Assembly (NCBI GenBank): GCA_020638735.1
Contig: JACKHZ010000013.1
Location: forward strand, 124,001 to 188,000
DNA length: 64,000 bases
From: Planctomycetota bacterium
GTDB taxonomy: Bacteria > Planctomycetota > UBA1135 > UBA2386
Direction of reading: 5' to 3'
Shown one piece after another: positions 42,505-50,757 of this stretch (positions are counted from its first letter, which is position 1; every line of letters starts with the position of its first letter). The notes below the pieces were generated by a model, which saw only the letters and a program-made list of their open reading frames with translations, was not told where the DNA came from and made no database searches. The translations under genes and the position numbers were made by a program.

Positions 42505-42510
42505 TAGCAT
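42505..42510 (+). promoter_or_regulatory. Start-proximal -10-like box TAGCAT
   Basis: TAGCAT ends exactly 6 nt before the GTG at 42517 in very GC-rich DNA; no -35 at standard spacing. Confidence 0.35.
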
Positions 42511-42516
42511 CGCCGC

Positions 42517-44064
42517 GTGCGCCGCGCCCCGACCCTGCTGCTGCTGCTGACGCTCTGCGTCGCCGTCGCATGGTCGTTGCTGACGCACGAACCGCTGACG
42601 CCGCTGACCGGAACGCCGCCGGTCGAGGCGGTGGCGACGACGCCACGCCCCGTCGACGTCGCGCAGGAGCACGCCGCACGGCAGCACGTCGGGCCCGCGC
42701 CGTCGATCGATCGCGAGCCGGTCGCCGCGCCCGGCGTGTTCGGCGTCGTGCTCGACTTCGACGGCGCGCCGCTGCCGGAGCTCCAGGTCTACCTGCTCGC
42801 CGACGGCCGCCCCGTGAACGAGCGGCGGGTCGCGCGCGCCGACGCCGAAGGGCGCTTCGCCTTCGCCGACGCCGACGGGCAGCTGCGATGCGGCGTGCAC
42901 AACCACCTGTCGTTCGAACAGCTGCTCGACGTCGCGCCGGGCCGGCACGTCGACGTCGTGCTCCGCGCGACCGAACCGTGCGTGCTGCTGAGCGGACGTC
43001 TGCTGCGCGGCGGCGAACCGGTCGCCGGCCGCCGCGTGCATGTGACCGGACTCGACGCGGCTGGAGAAGTCGCTCACACCGACGTCAGCGACCCGGACGG
43101 CGCGTTCCTCCACCTGCTGCACCCCGGCGACTACCGGATGACGGCCGCCGGCCCGGAGACCGAGGTCCGCGTCAACATGAAGGGCAATCAGGTCTGGGCG
43201 ACGGTCGAAGGCGATCCGACCGCCGACGTGACGTTGCGCCTCGGCCCGACGCCGACGCGCGTCCACCGCGATGTGCTGCTGCCCACCGGCAGCCTCCACG
43301 TCTCACTGCAGGCGCCCGCGGGCGCGCTCGAACCGGTCGCCGTCAGCGTCGCCTGTGCAATGGAGACCTGGCGGGAGTGGACGCGGCGCGGCGGCGGCAC
43401 CTTCGTCGAGCTCGCACCCGGCGACTACCTCGTGCGGATCTCGGCGCCGCTGTTCCTCGACACACCGACGCAGCGCGTGCACGTCGGCGTCGCCCCGGAG
43501 CGGCTCGACGTCGTGCTGCAGCCCGCCGGTTGCCTGCTGGTGAAGCTGCGCCAGAACGACGAGCTGTTCGAGGTGTCGCAGGACACGAGGTTGGTGCTGC
43601 GGCGCGACGGCGAGTCGTTCTTCGGTCGACCCGATCGCGGCGCCATGTGGCGCTACCAGGGCCACCTCTTCGTCTCGCTGCCCCCAGGCCAGCACCTGCT
43701 GAGCTGCGAAGACATCCCGACCGACGTCGGTCTGCAATGCGCGCCGTGCGAGCCGTTCGGCCCGATCCCCGTCGAGGTCGTCGCGGGCGAGAGCCGCGAG
43801 TGCGCTGTTGCGGTGCGGACGCGCCCGCTGCTGTCGGTCAAGGTCGCCCGCGACGAGGAGCCGGTCGATGCCGACATCACCGTCGTCGGCGCGACGGGCC
43901 TGCTGGCCCCGACCGCCGTCGGCGTCGGACAATGGGTCGGCTACGTGCCGCCTGGCGACTACCAGGTCCGGGTCGTGGCCGGCGCGACGATCACGAAGAC
44001 CGTGCACGTCGACGACACCGACTTCGCGACGGTCGTCGAGCTGCCCGCGTCGACCGGTCGCTGA
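42517..44064 (+). CDS. Secreted or membrane-anchored protein with carboxypeptidase-regulatory-like domains
   Basis: About 515 residues from a GTG start supported by the TAGCAT box. An N-terminal hydrophobic segment (residues 6-22) without a clear cleavage site may be an uncleaved anchor. The rest is a series of beta-sandwich units of the CarboxypepD_reg/PEGA type: GVVLDFDGAPLPELQVYLLA, LLRGGEPVAGRRVHVTGLDA ... DPDGAFLHLLHPGDYRM, ELAPGDYLVRISAP, VSLPPGQHLLSCED, YVPPGDYQVRVVAG. Such modules bind or support partners on the cell surface. No catalytic domain is attached. A strong hairpin follows 19 nt after the stop. Confidence 0.78.
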   Translation: MRRAPTLLLLLTLCVAVAWSLLTHEPLTPLTGTPPVEAVATTPRPVDVAQEHAARQHVGPAPSIDREPVAAPGVFGVVLDFDGAPLPELQVYLLADGRPVNERRVARADAEGRFAFADADGQLRCGVHNHLSFEQLLDVAPGRHVDVVLRATEPCVLLSGRLLRGGEPVAGRRVHVTGLDAAGEVAHTDVSDPDGAFLHLLHPGDYRMTAAGPETEVRVNMKGNQVWATVEGDPTADVTLRLGPTPTRVHRDVLLPTGSLHVSLQAPAGALEPVAVSVACAMETWREWTRRGGGTFVELAPGDYLVRISAPLFLDTPTQRVHVGVAPERLDVVLQPAGCLLVKLRQNDELFEVSQDTRLVLRRDGESFFGRPDRGAMWRYQGHLFVSLPPGQHLLSCEDIPTDVGLQCAPCEPFGPIPVEVVAGESRECAVAVRTRPLLSVKVARDEEPVDADITVVGATGLLAPTAVGVGQWVGYVPPGDYQVRVVAGATITKTVHVDDTDFATVVELPASTGR

Positions 44065-44082
44065 CCCGTCGAGGCGCGGCGC

Positions 44083-44104
44083 GCGCCGGCTCGACAGCCG
44101 GCGC
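44083..44104 (+). terminator. Hairpin downstream of the PEGA-like gene
   Basis: Nine-base arms GCGCCGGCT and AGCCGGCGC pair perfectly around CGAC. It lies 18 nt after the stop codon at 44064. There is no T-run, so a Rho-dependent or stabilising role is possible. Confidence 0.5.
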
Positions 44105-44411
44105 CTGGAGGGCGGCGAACGTCGGGTCGCCGTGCAGCCACGCGCAAACACGACTGCTGCTGTCGTCGCGCCGCCTGCAGCGGGAGAGGCGTCGTGAACA
44201 CTGGTCTCGGACGACGTGTCCGAGCTACCATCCGCAAGCCGTAGGGCCTCACGTGACGACTTCCCGCGGCTGCGCGGGAACTGTCCGTGAGGACCGGCGG
44301 ATCACCGTCTGCGCGCGAACGGCACGAAGCCGACGTCGCCCGACGCGCACGTCACATCCACCACACCACCCACCCGCCGCGGCGCCCGACGACGCCGAAC
44401 CCCACGCGCCC
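44105..44411. other. Intergenic stretch with two further perfect hairpins
   Basis: No gene is supported here. CTCGGAC and GTCCGAG (44206-44224) form a 7-bp stem over a GACGT loop, and TTCCCGCG and CGCGGGAA (44261-44280) form an 8-bp stem over GCTG. With the terminator-like hairpin at 44083 there are three perfect stems in 200 nt. The last 100 nt before the GT39 start are C-rich and unstructured to the eye. A small RNA or structured leader is possible; I could not match it to a known riboswitch. Confidence 0.35.
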
Positions 44412-45914
44412 ATGCTCCGATCCCTCGCCGGCGAGCGAGCCCTGATCCTTCTCGTCGCCTTGACCGGCTTCTGGCTGTGCGTCGCCATGCCGGTCTTCGC
44501 GCAGGAGTCCTACTACTGGTGCTACTCCGAGCACCCGGACCTCTCGTACTACGACCACCCGCCGATGGTCGCGTGGCTGATCTGGCTCGGCACCGCGCTG
44601 TTCGGCGACGGCGCGCTCGGCATCCGCCTCGGCACCTGGCTGTGCGGCTGCGCGATCACCGGCGGCGGCCTCGGCCTCTTGCGCGCATTCGACGCGCCGC
44701 CGACAGCGCGCAAGACCTGGCTGGTGCTGTGCCTCGGTGTGCCGTCGCTGGTCGCCGCGCGCTTCCTGACCAACCCGGACCCGGCCCTGTGCGCGTTCTG
44801 GATGCTGACGGTGCTGGCGCTGTGGAAGGCGCGTTCGGGCGGCCTCGGCTGGTGGGTGCTGGCCGGCTTCCTCGCCGGCTGCGCGCTGCTCGGCAAGTAC
44901 ACGGGCGCGTTCCTCGCCGTCAGCGGCGCGATCGTGCTGCTGTTCGACCCGCAGATGCGGCGGCAACTGCTGCGCCCCGGCCCCTACCTCGGCGTCGTCG
45001 TCGCGGCGTTGACGTTCCTGCCGGTCATCTGGTGGAACGTCGCCAACGACTTCGAATCGTTCCGCTTCCAGACCACCGGTCGCTGGACCAAGGCCGAACT
45101 CGGCGTCGAGTACCTCGGCGCGTTCGTCGGCGGCCAGATCGCGATGATCCACCCGCTGATCGCCGTGCTGGTGCCGGCGACGCTGCTGTGGCTGTGGCGC
45201 CGCGCGCGCGCGACGGACATCCGGGCCCGCTGGCTGCTCGCGTTCAGCGTGCCGATGCTGCTGTTCCTGCTGCTCAACTCGATCCTGGTCAAGGTCAAGA
45301 TCAACTGGGGCACGCCGGCGCAGCTGACGCTGCTGCTCGGCGTCGCGATGTGGTGGGCCGACACCGACTTCACCGCGCGGCGGCCGAGGTGGGCAAAGGT
45401 CACAGTCGGCGCGGTGCTGGCGGTGGCATTCGCCGTGATGTTCGCGCCGGCGATGGTGCTGGTGCCGCAGCCGGCGGGCTCGACGTGGACAGGGTGGCTG
45501 GAGCTCGCCGCACGCGCCGAACATTGGCAGCACGAGCTGGACGCAGAGGACGGCGTGGCGGGCAACGTCTTCTACTTCGCCGGCGACTACCGCGACTCGG
45601 CGCAGCTGGCGCGCGGGCTGAAGCTGGAGCACGCGGCGCACCCGGACCGCCCCCTCGCCCCGGTGTTGGCGCAGAACGTCGTCGGCATCCGCGGCCTGCA
45701 GTTCGACCACTGGACGCCACCGCGATCGCGCATCGGCCAGAACGCAGTCTTCGTGCTGCCGCGGCCGGAGCGGCGCAACACCTTCCTCGAGATGGTCGAG
45801 GCACGCTTCGGCAGCGTCGAGAAGGTCGATCACATCGCCGTCACGCGCCTCGGCATCGAGGTCCTGGACGCCGACATCTACGTCTGCCGCGACTACCGCG
45901 GACCCGACCTCTGA
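44412..45914 (+). CDS. Integral membrane glycosyltransferase, GT39/ArnT-like
   Basis: About 500 residues with many membrane segments. The first periplasmic loop contains the family signature EAYYW-like ESYYWCYSEHPDLSYYDHPP, with the catalytic-type acidic residue, and NPDPALCAFWMLT and GLLGKYTG-like ALLGKYTGAFL follow. These enzymes move sugars from polyprenyl-phosphate donors onto lipid A, proteins or other acceptors at the outer face of the inner membrane. ATG 44412 places the signature loop after the first membrane helix as in the family. The acceptor is unknown. The next gene, YfhO-like, follows at about 57 bp. Confidence 0.88.
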   Translation: MLRSLAGERALILLVALTGFWLCVAMPVFAQESYYWCYSEHPDLSYYDHPPMVAWLIWLGTALFGDGALGIRLGTWLCGCAITGGGLGLLRAFDAPPTARKTWLVLCLGVPSLVAARFLTNPDPALCAFWMLTVLALWKARSGGLGWWVLAGFLAGCALLGKYTGAFLAVSGAIVLLFDPQMRRQLLRPGPYLGVVVAALTFLPVIWWNVANDFESFRFQTTGRWTKAELGVEYLGAFVGGQIAMIHPLIAVLVPATLLWLWRRARATDIRARWLLAFSVPMLLFLLLNSILVKVKINWGTPAQLTLLLGVAMWWADTDFTARRPRWAKVTVGAVLAVAFAVMFAPAMVLVPQPAGSTWTGWLELAARAEHWQHELDAEDGVAGNVFYFAGDYRDSAQLARGLKLEHAAHPDRPLAPVLAQNVVGIRGLQFDHWTPPRSRIGQNAVFVLPRPERRNTFLEMVEARFGSVEKVDHIAVTRLGIEVLDADIYVCRDYRGPDL

Positions 45915-45970
45915 GGACCGGTGGCGCTGGCCGGTTGCGCCCGGCGCCCTGCCGCTGCATCGTGCGCGCG

Positions 45971-48583
45971 GTGACCTCGTCCTCCGCGCCGACCCGCCGC
46001 GAACACCTGCAGGCCCTCGGCCTGGCGCTGCTGTGCGCGGTGTTGTTCCTGCGCTCGGCGCTGCTGCCCGGCAACGCGCTGGTGCCGCACCCGCCGGAGG
46101 TGCTCGACGTGCCGATGGCCGAGGCGATCGCCGGCGGGCGGTTCGACCCGGACGAGGTGTTCCGCGGCAACCTCGGCATGACCGACAAGTACCTGCAGTC
46201 GCTTTGCTGGGACCGCGTCATGCACGATCGGTTCCGCAGCGGCGAGGCGCCGCGCTGGACCAACGACATCGGCGGCGGCGCGCCGTTCGTGCCGCAGATG
46301 GCGCAGCCGTGGCAGCCGATCAACGCGCTGCTGCTGGTGCTGCCGAGCGTGCAGTGGTACGGCTGGTGGTTCCTCGTGCACCAGGTGCTGTTCGGCTGGT
46401 TCGCGTATCGCTTCATGCGGCGGCTGGGCTGCGCACACGGCGCGGCGTTGCTCGCCCTGGTCGCGGCGGTGCTCGGGCTGTGGACGCAGTGCAAGCTGCA
46501 CCACAACGTGATCCTCACCGCGGCGCTGTCGCTGTGGCCGATGCTGTCGGCGGTGCACGAGCTGGTGGCGAACGGTGCGCGCGAACGCGCCAGGCTCGGC
46601 GCGATCGGCTGGCTCGGCATGTGGGCCGGGCTGTCGTGGTCGACCGGCTTCGTCGTCGTCGCCTTGCAGGCCACCTACCTGACGTGCTTCGCCGCGCTGT
46701 TGTTCGTGCTGCGCGTCGAACGCGGCGATCGGCTGCGGCGGCTGGTGCCGGTCGGCGTCGGCCTCGCGCTCGGCGCGCTGCTGTCGTCGGCCAACATGAT
46801 CCCGATCCTGCAGGCGGTCGGGCAGTCGTCGCGCGCCGCGACGTGGGACCCGACGGAGCTGCAGGGGCTCGGGCTCGAATGGGACCACGCGCTGACGGCG
46901 TGCTGGCCGGACCTCTTGAGCTGGGGCGCCGACCGCTTCTACGTGTCGCCCGGCGAAGGCCCAGCGCTCCGCTTCGAGACGCGCATGCCGTTCAGCCAGC
47001 TGGTGCTGCTCGCGCAGCCGCTGCGACCGAGCGACCAGAGCGCGTTCCAGAGCTGGGTCGAGACGTCGTTCGCGGTGGGCCTGCTGCCGATCGCGGCGGC
47101 GCTGGCGGCGCTGTTCGATCGCCGCCGACGACTGGTCGCGCTCGGCTTCGCCGCCGCGGCGCTGGTTTCGTTCGGCATCGCCACCGCCGACCAGCCGTTC
47201 TTCGGCCTCGCGCGCGTTCTGCCGGGCATCAGCGCCGGCGACCTGCGGCGGCAGCTGTTCACGACGGCGATGTGCCTGGTCGTGCTGACCGGTCTCGGCG
47301 CCGACGTGCTGCTGAAGGGCGGACGTCGCTGGCCGACGATCGCGCTGCTGGCGACGGTCGTTGCAGTTTCGTCGATCGCGCTGTGGTGGCTCGGCGCGCG
47401 CAGCGACGACGCGACGTTCGCCCGCGGCATCGCCGAACTGCTGGTCGCCGACGCCGACCATCCGCAGGTTCAGGCGGTTCAGGGCAACATCGACATCGCC
47501 ACAGCGTGGCTGCAGGGCGGCAGCAAGCCCGGCGAACTCACGCACAACCGCGCCATGCTGCTGGCGACGACGTGGCGCGCGCTGCTGGTCGGTGCGCTCG
47601 GCCTCGCCGCGCTGTGGCTGCGCGAACGATGGCGCGTCGCGATCTGGCTGACGCTGACGATCGGCGAGCTGCTGCACGCCGGCCTCGGCCCCGTGCAGAC
47701 GGTCGCCGCCGAACGCGTGACGCGAGTGCCCGCGGTGCTGCAACCGGCGGCCGACGCCGCGCCGGCGAACGGCGACCGCCCGCGCATCGCCCGCATCACG
47801 CCGCCCGGCTCCAAGCAGTCCGACGGCTTCCCCGGCAACCTGCCGGGCTTCCTCGGCCTCGAGGACAACAGCGCCTACAACCCGCTGCCGCCGGCGCGCT
47901 ACGAGGACTTCATGAAGGCGATCGACCCGAGCTGCCCGTACGGCGGCAAGGGCGGCGCCGGCATCGGTGCGTTCCACCGACTCGACGTGCTGCAGCACCC
48001 GTTGTGCGATCTCTACGGGATCCGCTTCGTCATGACGCGCATGGCGGTCGAGCCGACGACGACGCTCGTCGATCGCACGCCGGCCGACGCGCCGACCGGC
48101 GGCTTCCGGCTGTGGGAGCGCACCACCGCGCTGCCGCGCGCGACGTTCGTGCAGCAGGTCGACGCGATCGCCGACAAGGACGCGCGGCTCGCCGCGCTGG
48201 CTGCGCGCGATCGTGACGTCGCGCACCGCGTCGTGCTCGAGGATGCCTCGGCGCCCGCGATCGATGCGTCGCGACCAGCCAACGCCAGCGTCACCCTGGT
48301 CGAACGCCGCGACGAACGTACCGTGGTGCGCGTGACGACCGCGGCGCCCGGCTACCTGCGCCTCGCCGATCCGTGGGATCCCGGCTGGTGCGCGACGCTC
48401 GACGGCCACGCGACCGAGCTCTACGCCGCCGATCACTTCCTGCGCGCGGTGCACGTGCCGCCGGGCGAGCACGAGGTGGTGTTCACCTACGACGCGACGC
48501 GCGTCGTCTGGCCGCTGCGGCTGACGCTGCTGGCGTGGCTGATGGTCGGCGCGCTGCTGTGGCGCGGGCGCCGCTCGGCCTGA
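45971..48583 (+). CDS. YfhO-like large membrane protein, possible glycosyltransferase
   Basis: About 870 residues with roughly 11-13 hydrophobic segments in the first 600 residues and a periplasmic C-terminal part that ends in one more membrane helix (LTLLAWLMVGALLW). Family features are a first loop of the type ...WTNDIGGGAPFVPQMAQPWQP, then ANMIPILQAVGQSSR, and a C-terminal beta domain with LRLADPWDPGWCATLDGH, which matches the YfhO pattern of a final YYPGWxAxVDG-like motif. YfhO proteins act in glycosylation of cell-wall polymers. GTG 45971 is the likely start; a GTG nine bases upstream is also possible. Confidence 0.85.
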   Translation: MTSSSAPTRREHLQALGLALLCAVLFLRSALLPGNALVPHPPEVLDVPMAEAIAGGRFDPDEVFRGNLGMTDKYLQSLCWDRVMHDRFRSGEAPRWTNDIGGGAPFVPQMAQPWQPINALLLVLPSVQWYGWWFLVHQVLFGWFAYRFMRRLGCAHGAALLALVAAVLGLWTQCKLHHNVILTAALSLWPMLSAVHELVANGARERARLGAIGWLGMWAGLSWSTGFVVVALQATYLTCFAALLFVLRVERGDRLRRLVPVGVGLALGALLSSANMIPILQAVGQSSRAATWDPTELQGLGLEWDHALTACWPDLLSWGADRFYVSPGEGPALRFETRMPFSQLVLLAQPLRPSDQSAFQSWVETSFAVGLLPIAAALAALFDRRRRLVALGFAAAALVSFGIATADQPFFGLARVLPGISAGDLRRQLFTTAMCLVVLTGLGADVLLKGGRRWPTIALLATVVAVSSIALWWLGARSDDATFARGIAELLVADADHPQVQAVQGNIDIATAWLQGGSKPGELTHNRAMLLATTWRALLVGALGLAALWLRERWRVAIWLTLTIGELLHAGLGPVQTVAAERVTRVPAVLQPAADAAPANGDRPRIARITPPGSKQSDGFPGNLPGFLGLEDNSAYNPLPPARYEDFMKAIDPSCPYGGKGGAGIGAFHRLDVLQHPLCDLYGIRFVMTRMAVEPTTTLVDRTPADAPTGGFRLWERTTALPRATFVQQVDAIADKDARLAALAARDRDVAHRVVLEDASAPAIDASRPANASVTLVERRDERTVVRVTTAAPGYLRLADPWDPGWCATLDGHATELYAADHFLRAVHVPPGEHEVVFTYDATRVVWPLRLTLLAWLMVGALLWRGRRSA

Positions 48584-48615
48584 CCGGCCCTCGCAGCGAG
48601 GACCTCGGCACCCCC

Positions 48616-48645
48616 TTGCGCGCTTCGCTTAATTCCTTAAGCTTA
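48616..48645 (+). promoter_or_regulatory. Promoter and inverted repeat upstream of blaI
   Basis: An AT-rich island directly before ATG 48651. GCTTAA (48627-48632) and TTAAGC (48637-48642) form a perfect inverted repeat with spacer TTCC, and TAAGCTTA (48638-48645) is itself palindromic. TTGCGC (48616) and TAAGCT (48638) are 16 bp apart. An operator for BlaI autorepression overlapping the -10 is the natural reading. Confidence 0.5.
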
Positions 48646-48650
48646 GCTCC

Positions 48651-49034
48651 ATGATCGAGCCGACCGAACGGGAACTGCAGATCCTCAAGGTGCTCTGGGA
48701 CCGCGGCGAGGCGACCGTGCGCGAGGTCTACGAGACGCTGCGCGAATCGCTGCCGATCGTGCAGAACACCGTGCAGGCGTTCCTCCGGCTGATGGAGGAC
48801 AAGGGCCTCGTCGCCCACGACACGCGCGGCCGTTCGTTCGTCTACCGCGCCACCGCGCCGCGCCAGCGCACCAGCGAGAAGATGCTGTCCAACGTGCTCG
48901 ACGGCGTCTTCGACGGCGCGCTCGACGCGCTGGTGGCGAGCGCGTTCTCGGTCAAGCGGCCGAGCGCCGCCGAGCTGGAGCGGCTGCGCGCGCTGCTCGA
49001 CGCGCACGAACAGAAGAAGGGGAAGAAGCGGTGA
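48651..49034 (+). CDS. blaI: BlaI/MecI/CopY family repressor
   Basis: About 127 residues, normal for this family. The winged-helix DNA-binding domain is LTEREQILKVLWDRGEATVRE-like (here PTERELQILKVLWDRGEATV), followed by YETLRESLPIVQNTVQAFLRLMEDKGLV recognition region and a wing RGRSFVYRATAPRQ. The C-terminal dimerisation helices end in a Lys-rich tail. In known systems the repressor is cleaved after its partner M56 protease senses a beta-lactam or another envelope signal. Its stop overlaps the blaR1-like GTG start by GTGA. No beta-lactamase gene is adjacent, so the regulon may differ. Confidence 0.92.
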   Translation: MIEPTERELQILKVLWDRGEATVREVYETLRESLPIVQNTVQAFLRLMEDKGLVAHDTRGRSFVYRATAPRQRTSEKMLSNVLDGVFDGALDALVASAFSVKRPSAAELERLRALLDAHEQKKGKKR

Positions 49035-50752
49035 GCGCCCTCGCTGTCACTTCCCGGCTCGCCGAACTGCTGCGCCACAGCGGCCTCGAGCTGCTGGCCG
49101 GCACGACCGCGGTGCTGGCCGGCTTCGCGCTGCTGGTGCTGGCCAGTCGGAGCTCCACGACACGCCACCGCCTGGCCGGTGCCTCGATGCTGGCGATCGG
49201 CAGCTACCTGCTGATCGCGCTGCTGCCGCTGCCGCGCTTGACGTCGCTGCGCTTCGACGCAGGTCCGACCAACGTCGCGACGCCACCAGCCGCCGTAGCG
49301 ATGCCGCTCGAGCAACCTGCCACCGCGCCGCTGTCGCTGCAGGAGCCTGCCCATACCTTCATCTTCCCCGTCGCCGCACCGGAGGAGCACGCGGCGATCG
49401 CGCCGTCGACGGCGCCGGCGCTCGCGGCGACCGAGACGACGGCCACGATCGCCAGCGACCCGGTGAGCTGGCTCGCAGTCGCCGCGATCACCGTCGCCAC
49501 GACCTTCGCCGCGCTGCTGCTGCTCGGCTGGCTGCGCCTGCGCCACATCCTGCGCAGGAGCCGGCCGGCCGCGCGCGCCACCGCCGAACTGATCGAACTT
49601 CCCAAGGGCACCCGCGTGCGCATCGCCGACCGCCCGCTTCCGCCGTTCTGCTGCGGCCTGCTGCGGCCGACGATCGTGCTGCCACCGCACCTGTCGCAGC
49701 CGAGCGACGAGACGCGCTTCGTGCTGCTGCACGAACGCGCCCACCTGCGCGCCGGCGACGTGCGTCGCCGCATGCTGGCCGCGTGCCTGCGGCCGCTGCT
49801 GTTCTGGCACCCGCTGTTCTGGTGGCTGACGCGCCAGCTGCGCTTCCACGGCGAACTGCTCGCCGATCGCGAAGCGGCCGGCCAGAGCGTCGGCGACTAC
49901 GTGCGCTGCATGGTCGGCCTCGTCGACCGCTCGCCCATTCCCGCTCTCGCCGTCCCCACCGGACCGACGGTGGCGACGGTCTTCCATCGACGTTCCGAAC
50001 TGACCCGGAGGCTCGAGATGATGCTGCAGAGACCCGACGCGCAAGAGCGCCTTCCCTCACCCCGCCGCCGCCGTCTCGGCGGCCTGTTCGCCGCTGCGGC
50101 GGTGACGCTGTGCGCAGCGACGTTCGGCGTCGCACAGGAACCGACGCAGGAGCCGGAGCCGACGCGCGAAGAGGTGCGGGAGCTGCGTGAGGAGGTCGTG
50201 CACCTGCGCAAGCTGGCGCAGGACCTGATGGACGGGATGGTGAAGCTACGCGAGCAGCACGCCGCAGAGAAGGGCGAACAACCCCTGGCCGCACCGGTCA
50301 AGGCGACCGGCGGTCGAGCGACGAGCGACGCGAGGGCAAACCAGGCCACGGAGGAAACCGTTGCCAAGCAGCACGCGGCCCTTCTGCCGAAGGCCGGGGA
50401 GGATCGGCAGCGTGCGTCCCAGAACATCACCCTGACGAGCGACATCGACCTCGTCACCCGATGCATCGAGCTATGCGGTGAGGTCGACATCAAGAAGATC
50501 GAGCTCGCCAACCTCCGGAAGCTGGAGGAGCAGAGCGTGGTCAGCGCACAGGAGGTCGAGATCGCCAGCATCAAGCTGCGCACCAAGCAGCAGCAGTACG
50601 ACGCGGTGCGCGGCATGGTCGAGAGCGCGCTCGAGCAGGCCAAGGTCGACTGCTCCCACACCAAGAAGCTGCGCGACAAGGGCTTCGTCAGCAACCAGGA
50701 GCTGGCCCGTGCCGAAGGTCGCCTGCGATTGCTCGAGCGTGCGCTGAAGTAG
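49031..50752 (+). CDS. M56 (BlaR1-like) membrane metallopeptidase with coiled-coil C-terminus
   Basis: About 573 residues. Membrane helices lie near residues 20-38, 48-66, 148-168 and, after the protease domain, 352-370. The zinc motif HERAH (His234-Glu235...His238) sits in LLHERAHLRAGDVRRR with a later EADREA-like LLADREAAG third-ligand segment. BlaR1 proteins normally end in a penicillin-binding sensor domain; here that domain is missing. Instead, residues 380-573 form a periplasmic-looking helical, coiled-coil-rich part (REEVRELREEVVHLRKLAQD, QEVEIASIKLRTKQQQYDAV). The input signal is therefore probably not a beta-lactam. It ends 5 bp from the convergent sulfatase gene. Confidence 0.88.
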   Translation: MSALAVTSRLAELLRHSGLELLAGTTAVLAGFALLVLASRSSTTRHRLAGASMLAIGSYLLIALLPLPRLTSLRFDAGPTNVATPPAAVAMPLEQPATAPLSLQEPAHTFIFPVAAPEEHAAIAPSTAPALAATETTATIASDPVSWLAVAAITVATTFAALLLLGWLRLRHILRRSRPAARATAELIELPKGTRVRIADRPLPPFCCGLLRPTIVLPPHLSQPSDETRFVLLHERAHLRAGDVRRRMLAACLRPLLFWHPLFWWLTRQLRFHGELLADREAAGQSVGDYVRCMVGLVDRSPIPALAVPTGPTVATVFHRRSELTRRLEMMLQRPDAQERLPSPRRRRLGGLFAAAAVTLCAATFGVAQEPTQEPEPTREEVRELREEVVHLRKLAQDLMDGMVKLREQHAAEKGEQPLAAPVKATGGRATSDARANQATEETVAKQHAALLPKAGEDRQRASQNITLTSDIDLVTRCIELCGEVDIKKIELANLRKLEEQSVVSAQEVEIASIKLRTKQQQYDAVRGMVESALEQAKVDCSHTKKLRDKGFVSNQELARAEGRLRLLERALK

Positions 50753-50757
50753 CCGCG

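Noticed and set aside
44083..44280. tRNA or known riboswitch
   Set aside because: Stems are present but no cloverleaf, CCA-like end or T-arm consensus; no match in memory to TPP, SAM, cobalamin or c-di-GMP riboswitch cores.
49031..50752. Beta-lactam resistance locus
   Set aside because: No beta-lactamase or penicillin-binding sensor domain is present; the BlaI/M56 pair alone does not imply resistance.
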